The notes under the pieces are model-generated. The model did not search any database. It was not told the DNA's origin and was given only the letters and a program-made list of their open reading frames with translations. The position numbers and the translations under genes are program-made. Shown one piece after another: positions 28,442 through 37,038 of a stretch of 64,000 nt of DNA; positions within the stretch are counted from its first letter, which is position 1, and every line of letters starts with the position of its first letter. This DNA is from Olivibacter sp. XZL3 (GTDB lineage: Bacteria; Bacteroidota; Bacteroidia; Sphingobacteriales; Sphingobacteriaceae), in the NCBI RefSeq assembly GCF_004368405.1, contig NZ_SBJH01000041.1:48073-112072 (forward strand), in the 5' to 3' direction.

Positions 28442-29803
28442 ATGCGTGTCCATTTTATAGCTATAGGCGGAAGTGTTATGCATAATTTGGCCATAGCATT
28501 GGCAGACAAAGGCTACCTGGTAAGTGGATCTGACGACTTCATATATGAGCCATCAAGAACTAATTTAGCAAACAAGGGCTTGCTGCCTGAGCAGCTCGGT
28601 TGGCACCCTGATAGGATTACGGAGGATATCAATGCCGTTGTATTGGGGATGCACGCCAAAGCGGACAATCCGGAACTGTTGAAAGCGCAAGAACTAGGCC
28701 TTCAAATTTATTCTTATCCTGCTTATATTTATGAGCAATCCAAAGAAAAAACGCGGGTTGTTATAGGAGGGAGCCACGGTAAGACGACTATTACCTCCAT
28801 GATCATGCATGTGTTGAAAGTGTTGGAGCGCGACTTTGATTATGTCGTGGGAGCCAAGTTAGAGGGCTTCGACACGATGGTCAGAATCACCAAGAACGCC
28901 CCTTTGATTGTTATTGAAGGAGACGAGTACCTTGCGTCGGCGATTGACAGAAGGCCGAAATTTCTACTTTATCATGCGAATATCGCGTTGATAAGTGGTA
29001 TAGCTTGGGACCATATCAATGTTTTTCCGACATACGAGGAATATGTTGAACAATTCCGCCACTTTATCGAGAGTATAGAAGAGAAAGGTACCTTGGTATA
29101 TAACAAAGACGACAAGGAAGTACAGGCCTTGGTGTCTGAGAACAATTCGAACATCAATAAGCACGGATACAAGATGCCAGCGTTCACCATCAATAAAGGG
29201 GTGAGCTATTTGAAAACAGGAAAAGGTGAAGTTGCGCTACAAATATTTGGAAAGCATAACTTATCAAACCTCGCCGGAGCCTTTACCGTTTGCGAATGGT
29301 TAGGTGTAAGCAGGGATGACTTTTATAAGGCCATAGGGAGTTTTAGAGGCGCTGCAAGAAGGCTTGAATATGTTGCCGATTATGGTGGTAGCGTTGTTTA
29401 TAAAGACTTTGCACACTCCCCTTCAAAGGTTAGGGCCTCCATCGATGCTGTCAAGGAACAATATCCAACCAGTAAATTGATCGCGATTGTTGAATTACAC
29501 ACGTTTAGTAGTTTAAATGAAGAATTTTTACGGGAATATCGCGATACGATGAGACAGGCAGATGAGGCGGTTGTATTTATCGACCAAAATTCTTTTAGGC
29601 AAAAAAATATAAAGCCCATAGAAACGTTAACTATTAAGAAAGCCTTTAATAGAGAGGATATAATTTATTTGAATGACGTGCAAAGCCTGGAGACTTATGT
29701 TGGTCAGTTATCCCCAAAAGGTAAGAATTTATTATTTATGAGCTCCGGAAATTTTGGTGGTATAAATCTTGTTAACTTATCAGATAAGTTTTTTAATTCT
29801 TAA
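28442..29803 (+). CDS. mpl: UDP-N-acetylmuramate tripeptide ligase (murein recycling)
   Basis: A 453-residue Mur ligase. The ATG at 28442, one base after the prmA stop, is chosen over the longer frame because the glycine-rich Rossmann start HFIAIGGSVMHNLA follows at once. The ATP-binding loop GGSHGKTTITSM lies near 105 and the central EGDEY motif near 160. The pattern of the start (MHNLA) and length favour Mpl, which joins the recycled tripeptide to UDP-MurNAc, over MurC. It acts in the cytoplasm. Confidence 0.85.
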   Translation: MRVHFIAIGGSVMHNLAIALADKGYLVSGSDDFIYEPSRTNLANKGLLPEQLGWHPDRITEDINAVVLGMHAKADNPELLKAQELGLQIYSYPAYIYEQSKEKTRVVIGGSHGKTTITSMIMHVLKVLERDFDYVVGAKLEGFDTMVRITKNAPLIVIEGDEYLASAIDRRPKFLLYHANIALISGIAWDHINVFPTYEEYVEQFRHFIESIEEKGTLVYNKDDKEVQALVSENNSNINKHGYKMPAFTINKGVSYLKTGKGEVALQIFGKHNLSNLAGAFTVCEWLGVSRDDFYKAIGSFRGAARRLEYVADYGGSVVYKDFAHSPSKVRASIDAVKEQYPTSKLIAIVELHTFSSLNEEFLREYRDTMRQADEAVVFIDQNSFRQKNIKPIETLTIKKAFNREDIIYLNDVQSLETYVGQLSPKGKNLLFMSSGNFGGINLVNLSDKFFNS

Positions 29804-29907
29804 ATACTTTATATATTTGATATAATAAATGCTATTAGGGGTTAATGTCATTTCTTTTTATATAGGCTTTATGTATGTCAAGCTACATGCGGTAAAAAAA
29901 TAGTTGA

Positions 29908-30246
29908 ATGAAATCTTTAGGAAAAAAAATAAGGTTGTTGAGGCATCAAAATGGGTGGAGCCAAGAGGACGTAGCTAAAAGGTTAGATATATCTATCCCC
30001 GCTTTTTCGAAAATTGAGACGGGTATAACTGACATCAATCTTTCTAGACTGCAACAGATTGCGAAGCTTTTTGACATGACAGTGGTCCAGCTACTTAATT
30101 TTAATGATGCAGATGAGCAGAAAAAATACAACTCAGATTTAGAAGCGGCAAACAAGAAGCTGCAGGAAAGAAATAATGAAGTGATTGAACTGCAAAAGAA
30201 AGTGATTGAACTTTATGAAGAGTTAAGAAAGCTCTATCCTAAATAA
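29908..30246 (+). CDS. XRE-family regulator with C-terminal coiled coil
   Basis: A 112-residue protein with a helix-turn-helix of the Cro/CI type (about 7-60, GWSQEDVAKRLDISIPAFSKIETG) and a charged coiled-coil tail (about 70-112) rich in Glu and Lys that should drive dimerisation. Targets are unknown. It ends beside a strong bidirectional hairpin. Confidence 0.85.
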   Translation: MKSLGKKIRLLRHQNGWSQEDVAKRLDISIPAFSKIETGITDINLSRLQQIAKLFDMTVVQLLNFNDADEQKKYNSDLEAANKKLQERNNEVIELQKKVIELYEELRKLYPK

Positions 30247-30248
30247 GG

Positions 30249-30297
30249 AAAAAACACGCTGGCATTAAAAAATATACCTTAATGTAGCGTGTTTTTT
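30249..30297. terminator. bidirectional terminator between XRE and GNAT-like genes
   Basis: Perfect 12-bp arms (30249-30260 and 30286-30297) with a further CATTAA/TTAATG pair inside. The outer arms carry A6/T6 runs, so the hairpin can terminate on both strands. Its right arm overlaps the last codons of the minus-strand GNAT-like gene. Confidence 0.85.
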
Positions 30298-31374
30298 GCC
30301 AAAATGAGCCCCTGTAGCTTTATGAATAGACAGCATCTCCTTATTGAAATCGCCTACCCAGGAAAGTTCCAATTCTGTATATTGCTTTAAGGGGAGCACA
30401 TATTCCTTTAGCTTTATGAAAAGTGCAGACTCCAGTCCATGTTTCTGAAAGCTCTTCTTCGTACCCATAACGATGGCACGCATCCGATTCACTTTACGTC
30501 GATTCATTAGAAACTTAATACCGTTCCACCAATTCATTTTACCGTTAAAAGCTTTTATCAGTTGATTAGCATCCGGTAAAATTAAAATAAAGGAGGCGGG
30601 TTCATTATTGACGTAAGCAAACCAGATTAAACGTTCATCCATGATCAGTTTCATCTTCTTAAAGGATTCCATGATCGTGTCCATTTTTATAGGCTGGAAG
30701 TTTTCAAAGTCGCCCCAGGCGTCATTATAAATTTCCATAAAATCCTGGGCGAAGGTTTGTAGGTTGTTTTTTTCAAAATGCTTGAACCGATACCCCGGTT
30801 TTTCCATGACCCAGTTCGCAATGCGGGTGAAGCGCTCAGGAAAGGGTTTGTTTACTTCCAGATAATTTGTAATCTGTTCATAAATGGTTTTAAATCCGTA
30901 GTTCTGAAATAGATCTAAATAATAAGGCTTATGATAATTCATACCATAAGAGGGCCTTGTGAAGCCATCCACCAGCAAGCCCCAAAAATTGTCGTTTTCG
31001 CCAAAATTAATCGGTCCATCCATTGCTCTCATCCCTTTGTCGGCCAACCAGTTTTTTGCGGTATTAAACAAAGCGTTAGCAGCCTCTTGGTCTTCTATAC
31101 ATTCAAAAAAGCCAATCCCACCTGCGGCCAGTGCTGAGTTATAAGTCTTTTCATGGTTAATAAAGGCAGCGATTCTACCAATGGGTTCGTTGCCCTTCAT
31201 TAATATCCAACGAACGGATTCTCCGTGTTGATGAAAATTGTTTTTTTGAGGATTAAAGATTTGGCGTATGTCGTTGTCTAGTGGACAAATCCAGTTGCTG
31301 TCATCTTTATAAATTTTCTTCGGAACATCTAAAAACTGTTTTTCCCTTCTTTTGTCGTTTACCTGAATGATCAT
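30265..31374 (-). CDS. GNAT-like protein, relative of the one beside spt
   Basis: A 369-residue protein with the same length and plan as the product of 8665-9783: a charged start, a FLDVP/KIYKDD-type segment, PIGRIAAFIN near 62 and a second GNAT-like half with NEPASFILILPDANQ. It probably transfers an acyl group, but the substrate is unknown. It has no signal peptide. It stands alone on the minus strand, with the acidic small protein gene upstream. Confidence 0.72.
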   Translation of the reverse strand: MIIQVNDKRREKQFLDVPKKIYKDDSNWICPLDNDIRQIFNPQKNNFHQHGESVRWILMKGNEPIGRIAAFINHEKTYNSALAAGGIGFFECIEDQEAANALFNTAKNWLADKGMRAMDGPINFGENDNFWGLLVDGFTRPSYGMNYHKPYYLDLFQNYGFKTIYEQITNYLEVNKPFPERFTRIANWVMEKPGYRFKHFEKNNLQTFAQDFMEIYNDAWGDFENFQPIKMDTIMESFKKMKLIMDERLIWFAYVNNEPASFILILPDANQLIKAFNGKMNWWNGIKFLMNRRKVNRMRAIVMGTKKSFQKHGLESALFIKLKEYVLPLKQYTELELSWVGDFNKEMLSIHKATGAHFGKKHATLRYIF

Positions 31375-31459
31375 TCTTACCCCGAAATCATTAACAAAAA
31401 AGCACCCAGTATAAAATACTAAGTGCTTTATATTTTATAAAACGGTGACTGCATGACTA

Positions 31460-31654
31460 TTAATAGTCATCGTCATCGTCAAAGTCGTCAAAATTATCAA
31501 AATTATCCAAGTCATTAAAGTCAAAGTCATCTTCGTCCTCATCGTCAAAACGTTTCTTTGGTTTTGAATCACTAGGGTTAATGCCCGATTTGCCTGCTTT
31601 CTTCGCTGGACTATTTGATCCAATTTTCTTGTCTGCTTTCTTTGGCGTTTTCAT
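31460..31654 (-). CDS. small acidic-tailed protein
   Basis: A 64-residue protein; the ATG at 31654 is preferred to a TTG two codons earlier. The first half is lysine-rich and the second is a run of Asp, Phe and Asn ending in DDDDDY. The strong charge split and absence of a fold suggest a disordered nucleic-acid- or chaperone-like binding protein. I do not recognise a family, but similar genes occur in Sphingobacteriaceae by memory. Confidence 0.55.
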   Translation of the reverse strand: MKTPKKADKKIGSNSPAKKAGKSGINPSDSKPKKRFDDEDEDDFDFNDLDNFDNFDDFDDDDDY

Positions 31655-31767
31655 TTCCAATTCTACTAGTTACGCTTGTTTTATACTGTTTGGTTTGTGC
31701 TGATAAAATTACAAAGATTTTAAAACAGTCAAGTAATTTATTGAAAAAATAATCTTTTAAAAAAGCG

Positions 31768-32328
31768 CTATTCCGCTGATTCTCCTATACTTTGTTCTTC
31801 TGTCAAGATGTCTTTTAATTTTGGCAAATCAGCCGTTGAGTTGATGCCAAAGTAGTCCATAAAGACTTTGCTGGTTGAATATAAGAGAGGTTTTCCTATG
31901 GCCTCCGATTTACCGGCGATTTGTATAAGGTCTTTTTCCAACAGCTTTTGTATAGAATAGTCGCAACTTACGCCTCTTATTTGTTCAATCTCAAGCTTGG
32001 TAATGGGCTGTCGATAAGCGATGATTGCAAGCGTTTCAAGCGCAGCCTGACTCAATTTCTTTTTCGATCGATGAACCTGAAGTTGGTTAATAATTTTATT
32101 GTATTGTTTCTTAGTAAGGAACTGGTATCCATCATTGATATGATATAGCTGAATAGCAAATGCGTCGTCACCGTATTTCGATTCAATCGCACTGATTGCA
32201 TCTTGTATTTCTTCGGTCGATAATTCCAGTTCCAGCGCGTCTCTAATGACTTGTTTTATGTCAAAGATTTCAACGCTTTGTTCCGATGCAAAGATGAGTG
32301 CTTCTATATGCTGTATAATGCTATCCAT
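31768..32328 (-). CDS. scpB: segregation and condensation protein B
   Basis: A 186-residue protein with two winged-helix domains, the usual length for ScpB. The stretch QAALETLAIIAYRQPITKLEIEQIRGVSCDYSIQKLLEKDLI is the family signature. With ScpA and SMC it forms the condensin complex that organises the chromosome. It lies 14 bases after mqnC's stop on the same strand. Confidence 0.92.
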   Translation of the reverse strand: MDSIIQHIEALIFASEQSVEIFDIKQVIRDALELELSTEEIQDAISAIESKYGDDAFAIQLYHINDGYQFLTKKQYNKIINQLQVHRSKKKLSQAALETLAIIAYRQPITKLEIEQIRGVSCDYSIQKLLEKDLIQIAGKSEAIGKPLLYSTSKVFMDYFGINSTADLPKLKDILTEEQSIGESAE

Positions 32329-32342
32329 GGGATGCTAAACTT

Positions 32343-33467
32343 TTAGTAGTCGATAACTTGCTCTTGAATACCGGCAGGAATTTCCCTGAAATCATACTTT
32401 TGTGTACGCAACTGAGGTTCGAAACCGGCCTCTATAATGGCTTCCTGTATGGAGCGAGAAGTAAATCGATGCGGAGCGCCGGCAGCAGAAACAACGTTTT
32501 CTTCAATCATGATAGAACCGAAATCATTGGCGCCTGCATGCAGACAAAGCTGTGCCACTCGTTTACCTACCGTTAGCCACGAAGCCTGGATGTTTTTTAT
32601 GTTAGGAAGCATGATCCTACTCAATGCAATCATCCGAATATACTCTTCGCCGCTTACATTATTGGTGATGCCTCTTACTTTCTTTAAAAGGGTTCCGTCA
32701 TCTTGGAAAGGCCAAGGAATAAAAGCAATGAAGCCATAACTGTCCGCCGGTTTTTCACTTTGGACATCTCTAATCCACACAAGATGTTCAAAGCGTTCTT
32801 CCACGGTTTCAATATGCCCAAACATCATAGTAGCAGAGGTTGGAAGATTGATCTGATGTGCTGCTCGCATTACATCCAACCATTCTTTTCCGCCGCATTT
32901 GCCTTTGGAGATCAATCGCCGAACGCGGTCGTTCAGTATTTCCGCCCCCGCTCCGGGAAGCGAGTCTAAGCCCGCCTCTTTGAGCGCGGTGAGCACATCA
33001 ATATGGCTCATGTTTTCTAATTTAGCAACGTGCGCTATTTCCGGTGGCCCCAGCGCATGCAGCTTTATCGTAGGATATAAGTCCTTCAATTGCCTGAATA
33101 AGTTTGTGTAAAAACTTAAACCCAGGTCGGGATGGTGACCGCCTTGCAGCAATAACTGATCCCCGCCGTATTGTACCGTTTCCTCGATCTTTTTTTTGTA
33201 AGTTTCGATGTCGGTGATATAACTTTCCTCGTGCCCGGGTCGTCTAAAAAAATTGCAGAATTTACAGTTTGCGATACACACATTTGTCGTATTCACATTT
33301 CTATCAATCTGCCAAGTGACTTTCCCGTGGGGGACCTGTATTTTCCGAAGCTCGTTGGCCACATAACTCAGCTCAGCAGTAGCGGCGTGGTGGTATAGAA
33401 ATAGCCCTTCCTCTTTTGATAAAAATTCAAAATTGAGCGCCCTTTGAAGTAATTGTGTAGTATCCAT
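32343..33467 (-). CDS. mqnC: cyclic dehypoxanthinyl futalosine synthase
   Basis: A 374-residue radical SAM enzyme of the futalosine route to menaquinone. The 4Fe-4S ligands are C64, C68 and C71 in the CxxxCxxC motif. GLDSLPGAGAEIL (about 165) and SIMIEENVVSAAG (about 315) are typical of MqnC rather than MqnE. It cyclises dehypoxanthine futalosine. Divergent from mtaB, with scpB following on the same strand. Confidence 0.88.
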   Translation of the reverse strand: MDTTQLLQRALNFEFLSKEEGLFLYHHAATAELSYVANELRKIQVPHGKVTWQIDRNVNTTNVCIANCKFCNFFRRPGHEESYITDIETYKKKIEETVQYGGDQLLLQGGHHPDLGLSFYTNLFRQLKDLYPTIKLHALGPPEIAHVAKLENMSHIDVLTALKEAGLDSLPGAGAEILNDRVRRLISKGKCGGKEWLDVMRAAHQINLPTSATMMFGHIETVEERFEHLVWIRDVQSEKPADSYGFIAFIPWPFQDDGTLLKKVRGITNNVSGEEYIRMIALSRIMLPNIKNIQASWLTVGKRVAQLCLHAGANDFGSIMIEENVVSAAGAPHRFTSRSIQEAIIEAGFEPQLRTQKYDFREIPAGIQEQVIDY

Positions 33468-33791
33468 TGAAATACGTAATTATACATTGCAACGTTACTC
33501 TATAATGTTCAGATGCACTGTAAACCATGCAAACTTAGCTAATTTTGCGAGGATATCCAACGCTGCCACTATATATAAAACTCGTAAATGCTTCGTGAAC
33601 GGCATTTTACAATTGTCATAACGGTATCTAAACTAGTCGTTTTTATATAAAAAGTTAGATCCTTCTTATAATAAGCATAAAGAAAACCGTATTTTTGCCA
33701 CTGACGAATTTTTGCCGGTTTACGGTATACAGTAAGATGCGGGAGTTTAAGTACCTTCCTGCAAATTTAAACACAAAAACTACACTAGTTA
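33468..33791. other. divergent promoter region between mqnC and mtaB
   Basis: An intergenic stretch of 324 bases without a gene. TATTTTTG at 33690-33697 fits the -7 element for mtaB, but no TTTG stands at the expected distance. No other structure was seen. Confidence 0.45.
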
Positions 33792-35111
33792 ATGAATAAG
33801 ACAGTAGCGTTTTATACACTTGGCTGCAAACTTAACTTTTCCGAAACTTCTTCGATTGGACGGATTTTTCAGGACGCAGGTTATCAACTTGTGTCTTTTA
33901 ACGAAGGGGCCGACGTATACGTTATAAATACTTGTTCGGTGACTGATAATGCGGATAAGAAGTGCCGGAAAGTAGTAAGAGAGGCGTTAAAATACGCTCC
34001 GGAAGCGTATATCACCATTGTTGGTTGTTATGCGCAGCTAAAACCGCAAGAGATTGCCGGAATTCCGGGGGTTGATATGGTGTTAGGGGCAGCGGAGAAG
34101 TTCAATATTATTGAACATATCAATGACCTAACCAAGCAGAAAAAAGCCATTGTACATAATGCGCCTATCGAAGATACCAACGTGTTTGTTCCCGCCTTTT
34201 CTTTCGGCGATAGAACAAGGACGTTCCTCAAGGTGCAAGACGGATGTGATTATTCTTGTACTTTTTGTACCATACCACTTGCTCGAGGTGCTAGCAGGAG
34301 CGGAAGTATTGAATCGCTGGTTAAACAAGCCGAAGATATTGCCGCTTCCGGAGTGAAGGAAATCGTATTGACAGGAGTGAATATCGGTGATTTTGGCATT
34401 AGAGGGGGTAAACGGGAAGATCGCTTTTTAGATTTAGTGCGCGCCTTGGATCTAGTCGAAGGGATTGAACGCTTTCGTATTTCGTCGATCGAACCGAATC
34501 TTTTAAGTGATGAGATTATCGACTTTGTTGCATCGTCCAAACGCTTTGTGCCGCACTTTCATATGCCTTTGCAATCTGGATCGAATAAGATATTAGGATT
34601 GATGCGCAGAAGGTATAAAAGAGAGCTTTATGCCGAAAGGGTGAAACGCATCAAGAGCTTAATGCCGGATTGTTGCATAGGCGTGGACGTTATTGTCGGG
34701 TTCCCTGGTGAAACCCGTGAAGACTTTTTAGACACCTATGCGTTTCTGGCGGATTTAAATATCTCTTATTTACACGTTTTTACTTATTCGGAGAGAGATA
34801 ATACCATCGCTGCGCAGATGGAAGGAGCTGTACCCGGTAGTGCCCGGTCTGACAGAAGTAAAATGCTACATATTCTGTCGGAGAAGAAAAGGAGAGCCTT
34901 TTACGAGTGCCAGTTGGGAAATACAGTCGACGTGCTTTTTGAAAGCGACGTAAAAGACGGCTACATGCATGGGTTTTCAAAAAATTATGTCAAAGTACGC
35001 GCGCTATACGATCCACTATTGGTGAACGAAATAAAAGCAGTTAGATTGATGCATATAAGCGACCAGGGTGATGTAGATATTGAAGAAGTGGAGCCATTTG
35101 TTGTACATTAA
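33792..35111 (+). CDS. mtaB: tRNA methylthiotransferase MtaB-like
   Basis: A 439-residue radical SAM methylthiotransferase. The N-terminal UPF0004 domain has cysteines C12, C48 and C79 for one Fe-S cluster; the radical SAM cluster is at C152, C156 and C159 (CDYSCTFC); a TRAM-type domain ends the protein. It adds a methylthio group to threonylcarbamoyladenosine at position 37 of tRNA. Assignment to MtaB rather than MiaB or RimO is from the motif and length and is likely, not certain. Confidence 0.88.
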   Translation: MNKTVAFYTLGCKLNFSETSSIGRIFQDAGYQLVSFNEGADVYVINTCSVTDNADKKCRKVVREALKYAPEAYITIVGCYAQLKPQEIAGIPGVDMVLGAAEKFNIIEHINDLTKQKKAIVHNAPIEDTNVFVPAFSFGDRTRTFLKVQDGCDYSCTFCTIPLARGASRSGSIESLVKQAEDIAASGVKEIVLTGVNIGDFGIRGGKREDRFLDLVRALDLVEGIERFRISSIEPNLLSDEIIDFVASSKRFVPHFHMPLQSGSNKILGLMRRRYKRELYAERVKRIKSLMPDCCIGVDVIVGFPGETREDFLDTYAFLADLNISYLHVFTYSERDNTIAAQMEGAVPGSARSDRSKMLHILSEKKRRAFYECQLGNTVDVLFESDVKDGYMHGFSKNYVKVRALYDPLLVNEIKAVRLMHISDQGDVDIEEVEPFVVH

Positions 35112-35120
35112 AAGAAGTAC

Positions 35121-35723
35121 ATGCGAGTGCCTATTAAAAATACAATCTTTATTTTACTGGCTTTTCTATCGATAGGATCTTTATCGAGCTGTCTAAGTAG
35201 ACGTAAAGCTACATCGCATGTTTTGACGCGGGGAAATCAACCCAACAAAAGGGGAGACATCTTAACAGACGTTTCAGGAACTTCGGGGTCTTATACTAGT
35301 TCGGGTAATTTGTTAGCTGATTATGCCGGTGTACTAGGCGTCGATCGAAAAGCGCTTAAAAACGAAAAACTTTATAAGCTGATAAATGACTGGATGGGCA
35401 CGCCCTACGCTTATGGAGGAACGACGAGAAGAGGTGTAGATTGTTCCGGTTTTGCAGCGATGCTGATGAGCGAAATTTATGGGAAAGATCTTCCAAGGAG
35501 CTCCGAAGAACAGGCAGGCATGATTAAAAGGAAGTATGAGCGGCAACTAAAGGAAGGTGATTTAGTCTTTTTCAGCTTTGGCGGCTCAAGGATAAACCAT
35601 GTTGGAATTTATCTTCATAATAGTCGGTTTGTCCATGCATCAACATCTAAGGGCGTTATTATAAGTAATTTGAAGGATAGCTGGTATTATAAATCGTTCA
35701 AAAGAGCCGGAGAGGTTAGGTAA
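35121..35723 (+). CDS. NlpC/P60 (C40) peptidase lipoprotein
   Basis: A 200-residue protein with a signal peptide and a lipobox ending in Leu-Ser-Ser-Cys near residue 24. The NlpC/P60 core has the catalytic Cys in RGVDCSGFAAMLM (about 112), His in RINHVGIYL (about 160) and a third residue, His in RFVHAST. It cleaves peptidoglycan stem peptides in the periplasm. It starts 9 bases after mtaB and precedes a 41-residue membrane protein by 2 bases. Confidence 0.9.
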   Translation: MRVPIKNTIFILLAFLSIGSLSSCLSRRKATSHVLTRGNQPNKRGDILTDVSGTSGSYTSSGNLLADYAGVLGVDRKALKNEKLYKLINDWMGTPYAYGGTTRRGVDCSGFAAMLMSEIYGKDLPRSSEEQAGMIKRKYERQLKEGDLVFFSFGGSRINHVGIYLHNSRFVHASTSKGVIISNLKDSWYYKSFKRAGEVR

Positions 35724-35725
35724 TT

Positions 35726-35851
35726 ATGGAAGAAAAGGATAAAGAAGATTTTAGTTTTTGGACACGTTATAAGCAGTTTGCGGGAAATGAGGTACTGTTA
35801 TATGCCATCATGATCATAGGAATTCTGTTGGGAATCGTTATTTTCGGATAA
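35726..35851 (+). CDS. 41-residue single-pass membrane protein
   Basis: An ATG at 35726, two bases after the NlpC/P60 stop, opens a 41-codon frame ended by TAA at 35849-35851. The first half is charged (MEEKDKEDFSFWTRYKQF) and the last 18 residues are strongly hydrophobic, LLYAIMIIGILLGIVIFG, which would make one membrane helix. Tight spacing suggests co-translation with the peptidase gene. No family recognised. Confidence 0.6.
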   Translation: MEEKDKEDFSFWTRYKQFAGNEVLLYAIMIIGILLGIVIFG

Positions 35852-35940
35852 ACCTGCGGTGTTCAATAATGCGCCAGTTAACGAATATCTTTTCTGTCGT
35901 GCTAATCAAATGAAATAATAAGAATTTAAATAAAGAAAAA

Positions 35941-36939
35941 ATGATCTTAAACCTAAGACGCCCATTGGCAATTTTTGATTTGGAAACAACGGGAGTAAAT
36001 GTTGCTTCGGACAGAATTGTGGAGATTTCAATCCTGAAAGCGATGCCAGATGGAAGTGAACAGGTTAAAACCTTACGTGTTAATCCGGAAATGCCTATTC
36101 CTTTAAGTTCCTCGCTTTTACACGGCATATATGATGAAGACATAAAAGATGCGCCTACTTTCAAGCAGGTTGCGCAGGAGATTGCCGACTTTTTGGACGA
36201 CTGCGATCTTGCTGGTTATAACTCTAACAAATTCGATATTCCCGTGTTGATGGAGGAATTTTTGCGAGCCGGCGTAAACTTTGACATCGAAAACAGAAAA
36301 TTTGTAGACGTTCAGAACATCTTCCATCAGATGGAGCAGCGGACCTTAAAAGCGGCATATAAATTTTATTGCAATAAAGCCTTGGAAAATGCACATAGTG
36401 CCGAAGCAGATGTTCGGGCTACGTATGAAGTATTGTTGGCACAAGTGCAGCGTTACGAGGGGGTAGAATGGGAAGACAAAAGTGGCGTTAAATCTAAGCC
36501 TGTCAAGAACGACGTCGAAGCACTTCATCAGTTTACCAATTTAAATAGGCCAGTAGATTTTGCCGGTCGCATTATCTACAATGAGGATGGCGTGGAAGTG
36601 TTCAGTTTTGGCAAACACAAAGGCAAAAGTGTAGTTGAAGTGTTCAAAATCGAGCCAAGTTATTACTCATGGATGATGCAAGGCGACTTTCCGTTATATA
36701 CAAAGCGCTGTGTGGAAAAAATTTGGACCGACTTCCGTAACGTGCAACATAATAGGGGGGCTAACGTTAAGCCTTCTAATGCTGCTGACGTTGCTATACA
36801 GCCGAAATCAAAGCCTTACAGTGCGAACAGAGTGCATAATGGCAACCAACAAGTTCAACATCATCAGAAGCCGAAAGAAAAGAGTGGCCCTATCACCGAA
36901 GATATGCTGAAAAGCTTAAAGGATAAGTTTAAGAAATAG
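35941..36939 (+). CDS. DnaQ-type 3'-5' exonuclease
   Basis: A 332-residue protein. The DEDDh exonuclease residues are seen: D and E in FDLETTG (about 13), D in NKFDIPVL (about 97), H and D in HSAEADVRAT (about 160). A second domain (FGKHKGKSVVEVFKIEPSYYSWM) near 220-260 resembles the DUF3820-like module that often follows such exonucleases. The tail is basic and low-complexity. It probably works in repair or RNA turnover, not as the main polymerase III proofreading subunit; that cannot be decided. Confidence 0.88.
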   Translation: MILNLRRPLAIFDLETTGVNVASDRIVEISILKAMPDGSEQVKTLRVNPEMPIPLSSSLLHGIYDEDIKDAPTFKQVAQEIADFLDDCDLAGYNSNKFDIPVLMEEFLRAGVNFDIENRKFVDVQNIFHQMEQRTLKAAYKFYCNKALENAHSAEADVRATYEVLLAQVQRYEGVEWEDKSGVKSKPVKNDVEALHQFTNLNRPVDFAGRIIYNEDGVEVFSFGKHKGKSVVEVFKIEPSYYSWMMQGDFPLYTKRCVEKIWTDFRNVQHNRGANVKPSNAADVAIQPKSKPYSANRVHNGNQQVQHHQKPKEKSGPITEDMLKSLKDKFKK

Positions 36940-36957
36940 GTGATTAAGTTATCAGGA

Positions 36958-37015
36958 CATAGTTAAATAGGGGAATAGTAAAATAAAGTTTCAACTATTT
37001 TCCTATTTAACTATG
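36958..37015. repeat. 22-bp inverted repeat between dnaQ-like gene and dnaB
   Basis: Arms 36958-36979 and 36994-37015 match over 22 bases except for two positions that can form G-U pairs, with a 14-base loop. The genes on both sides converge here, so it may be a shared terminator, but no T-run follows on either strand. Confidence 0.6.
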
Positions 37016-37038
37016 CTACTTCACTAAATAAATAGCGC

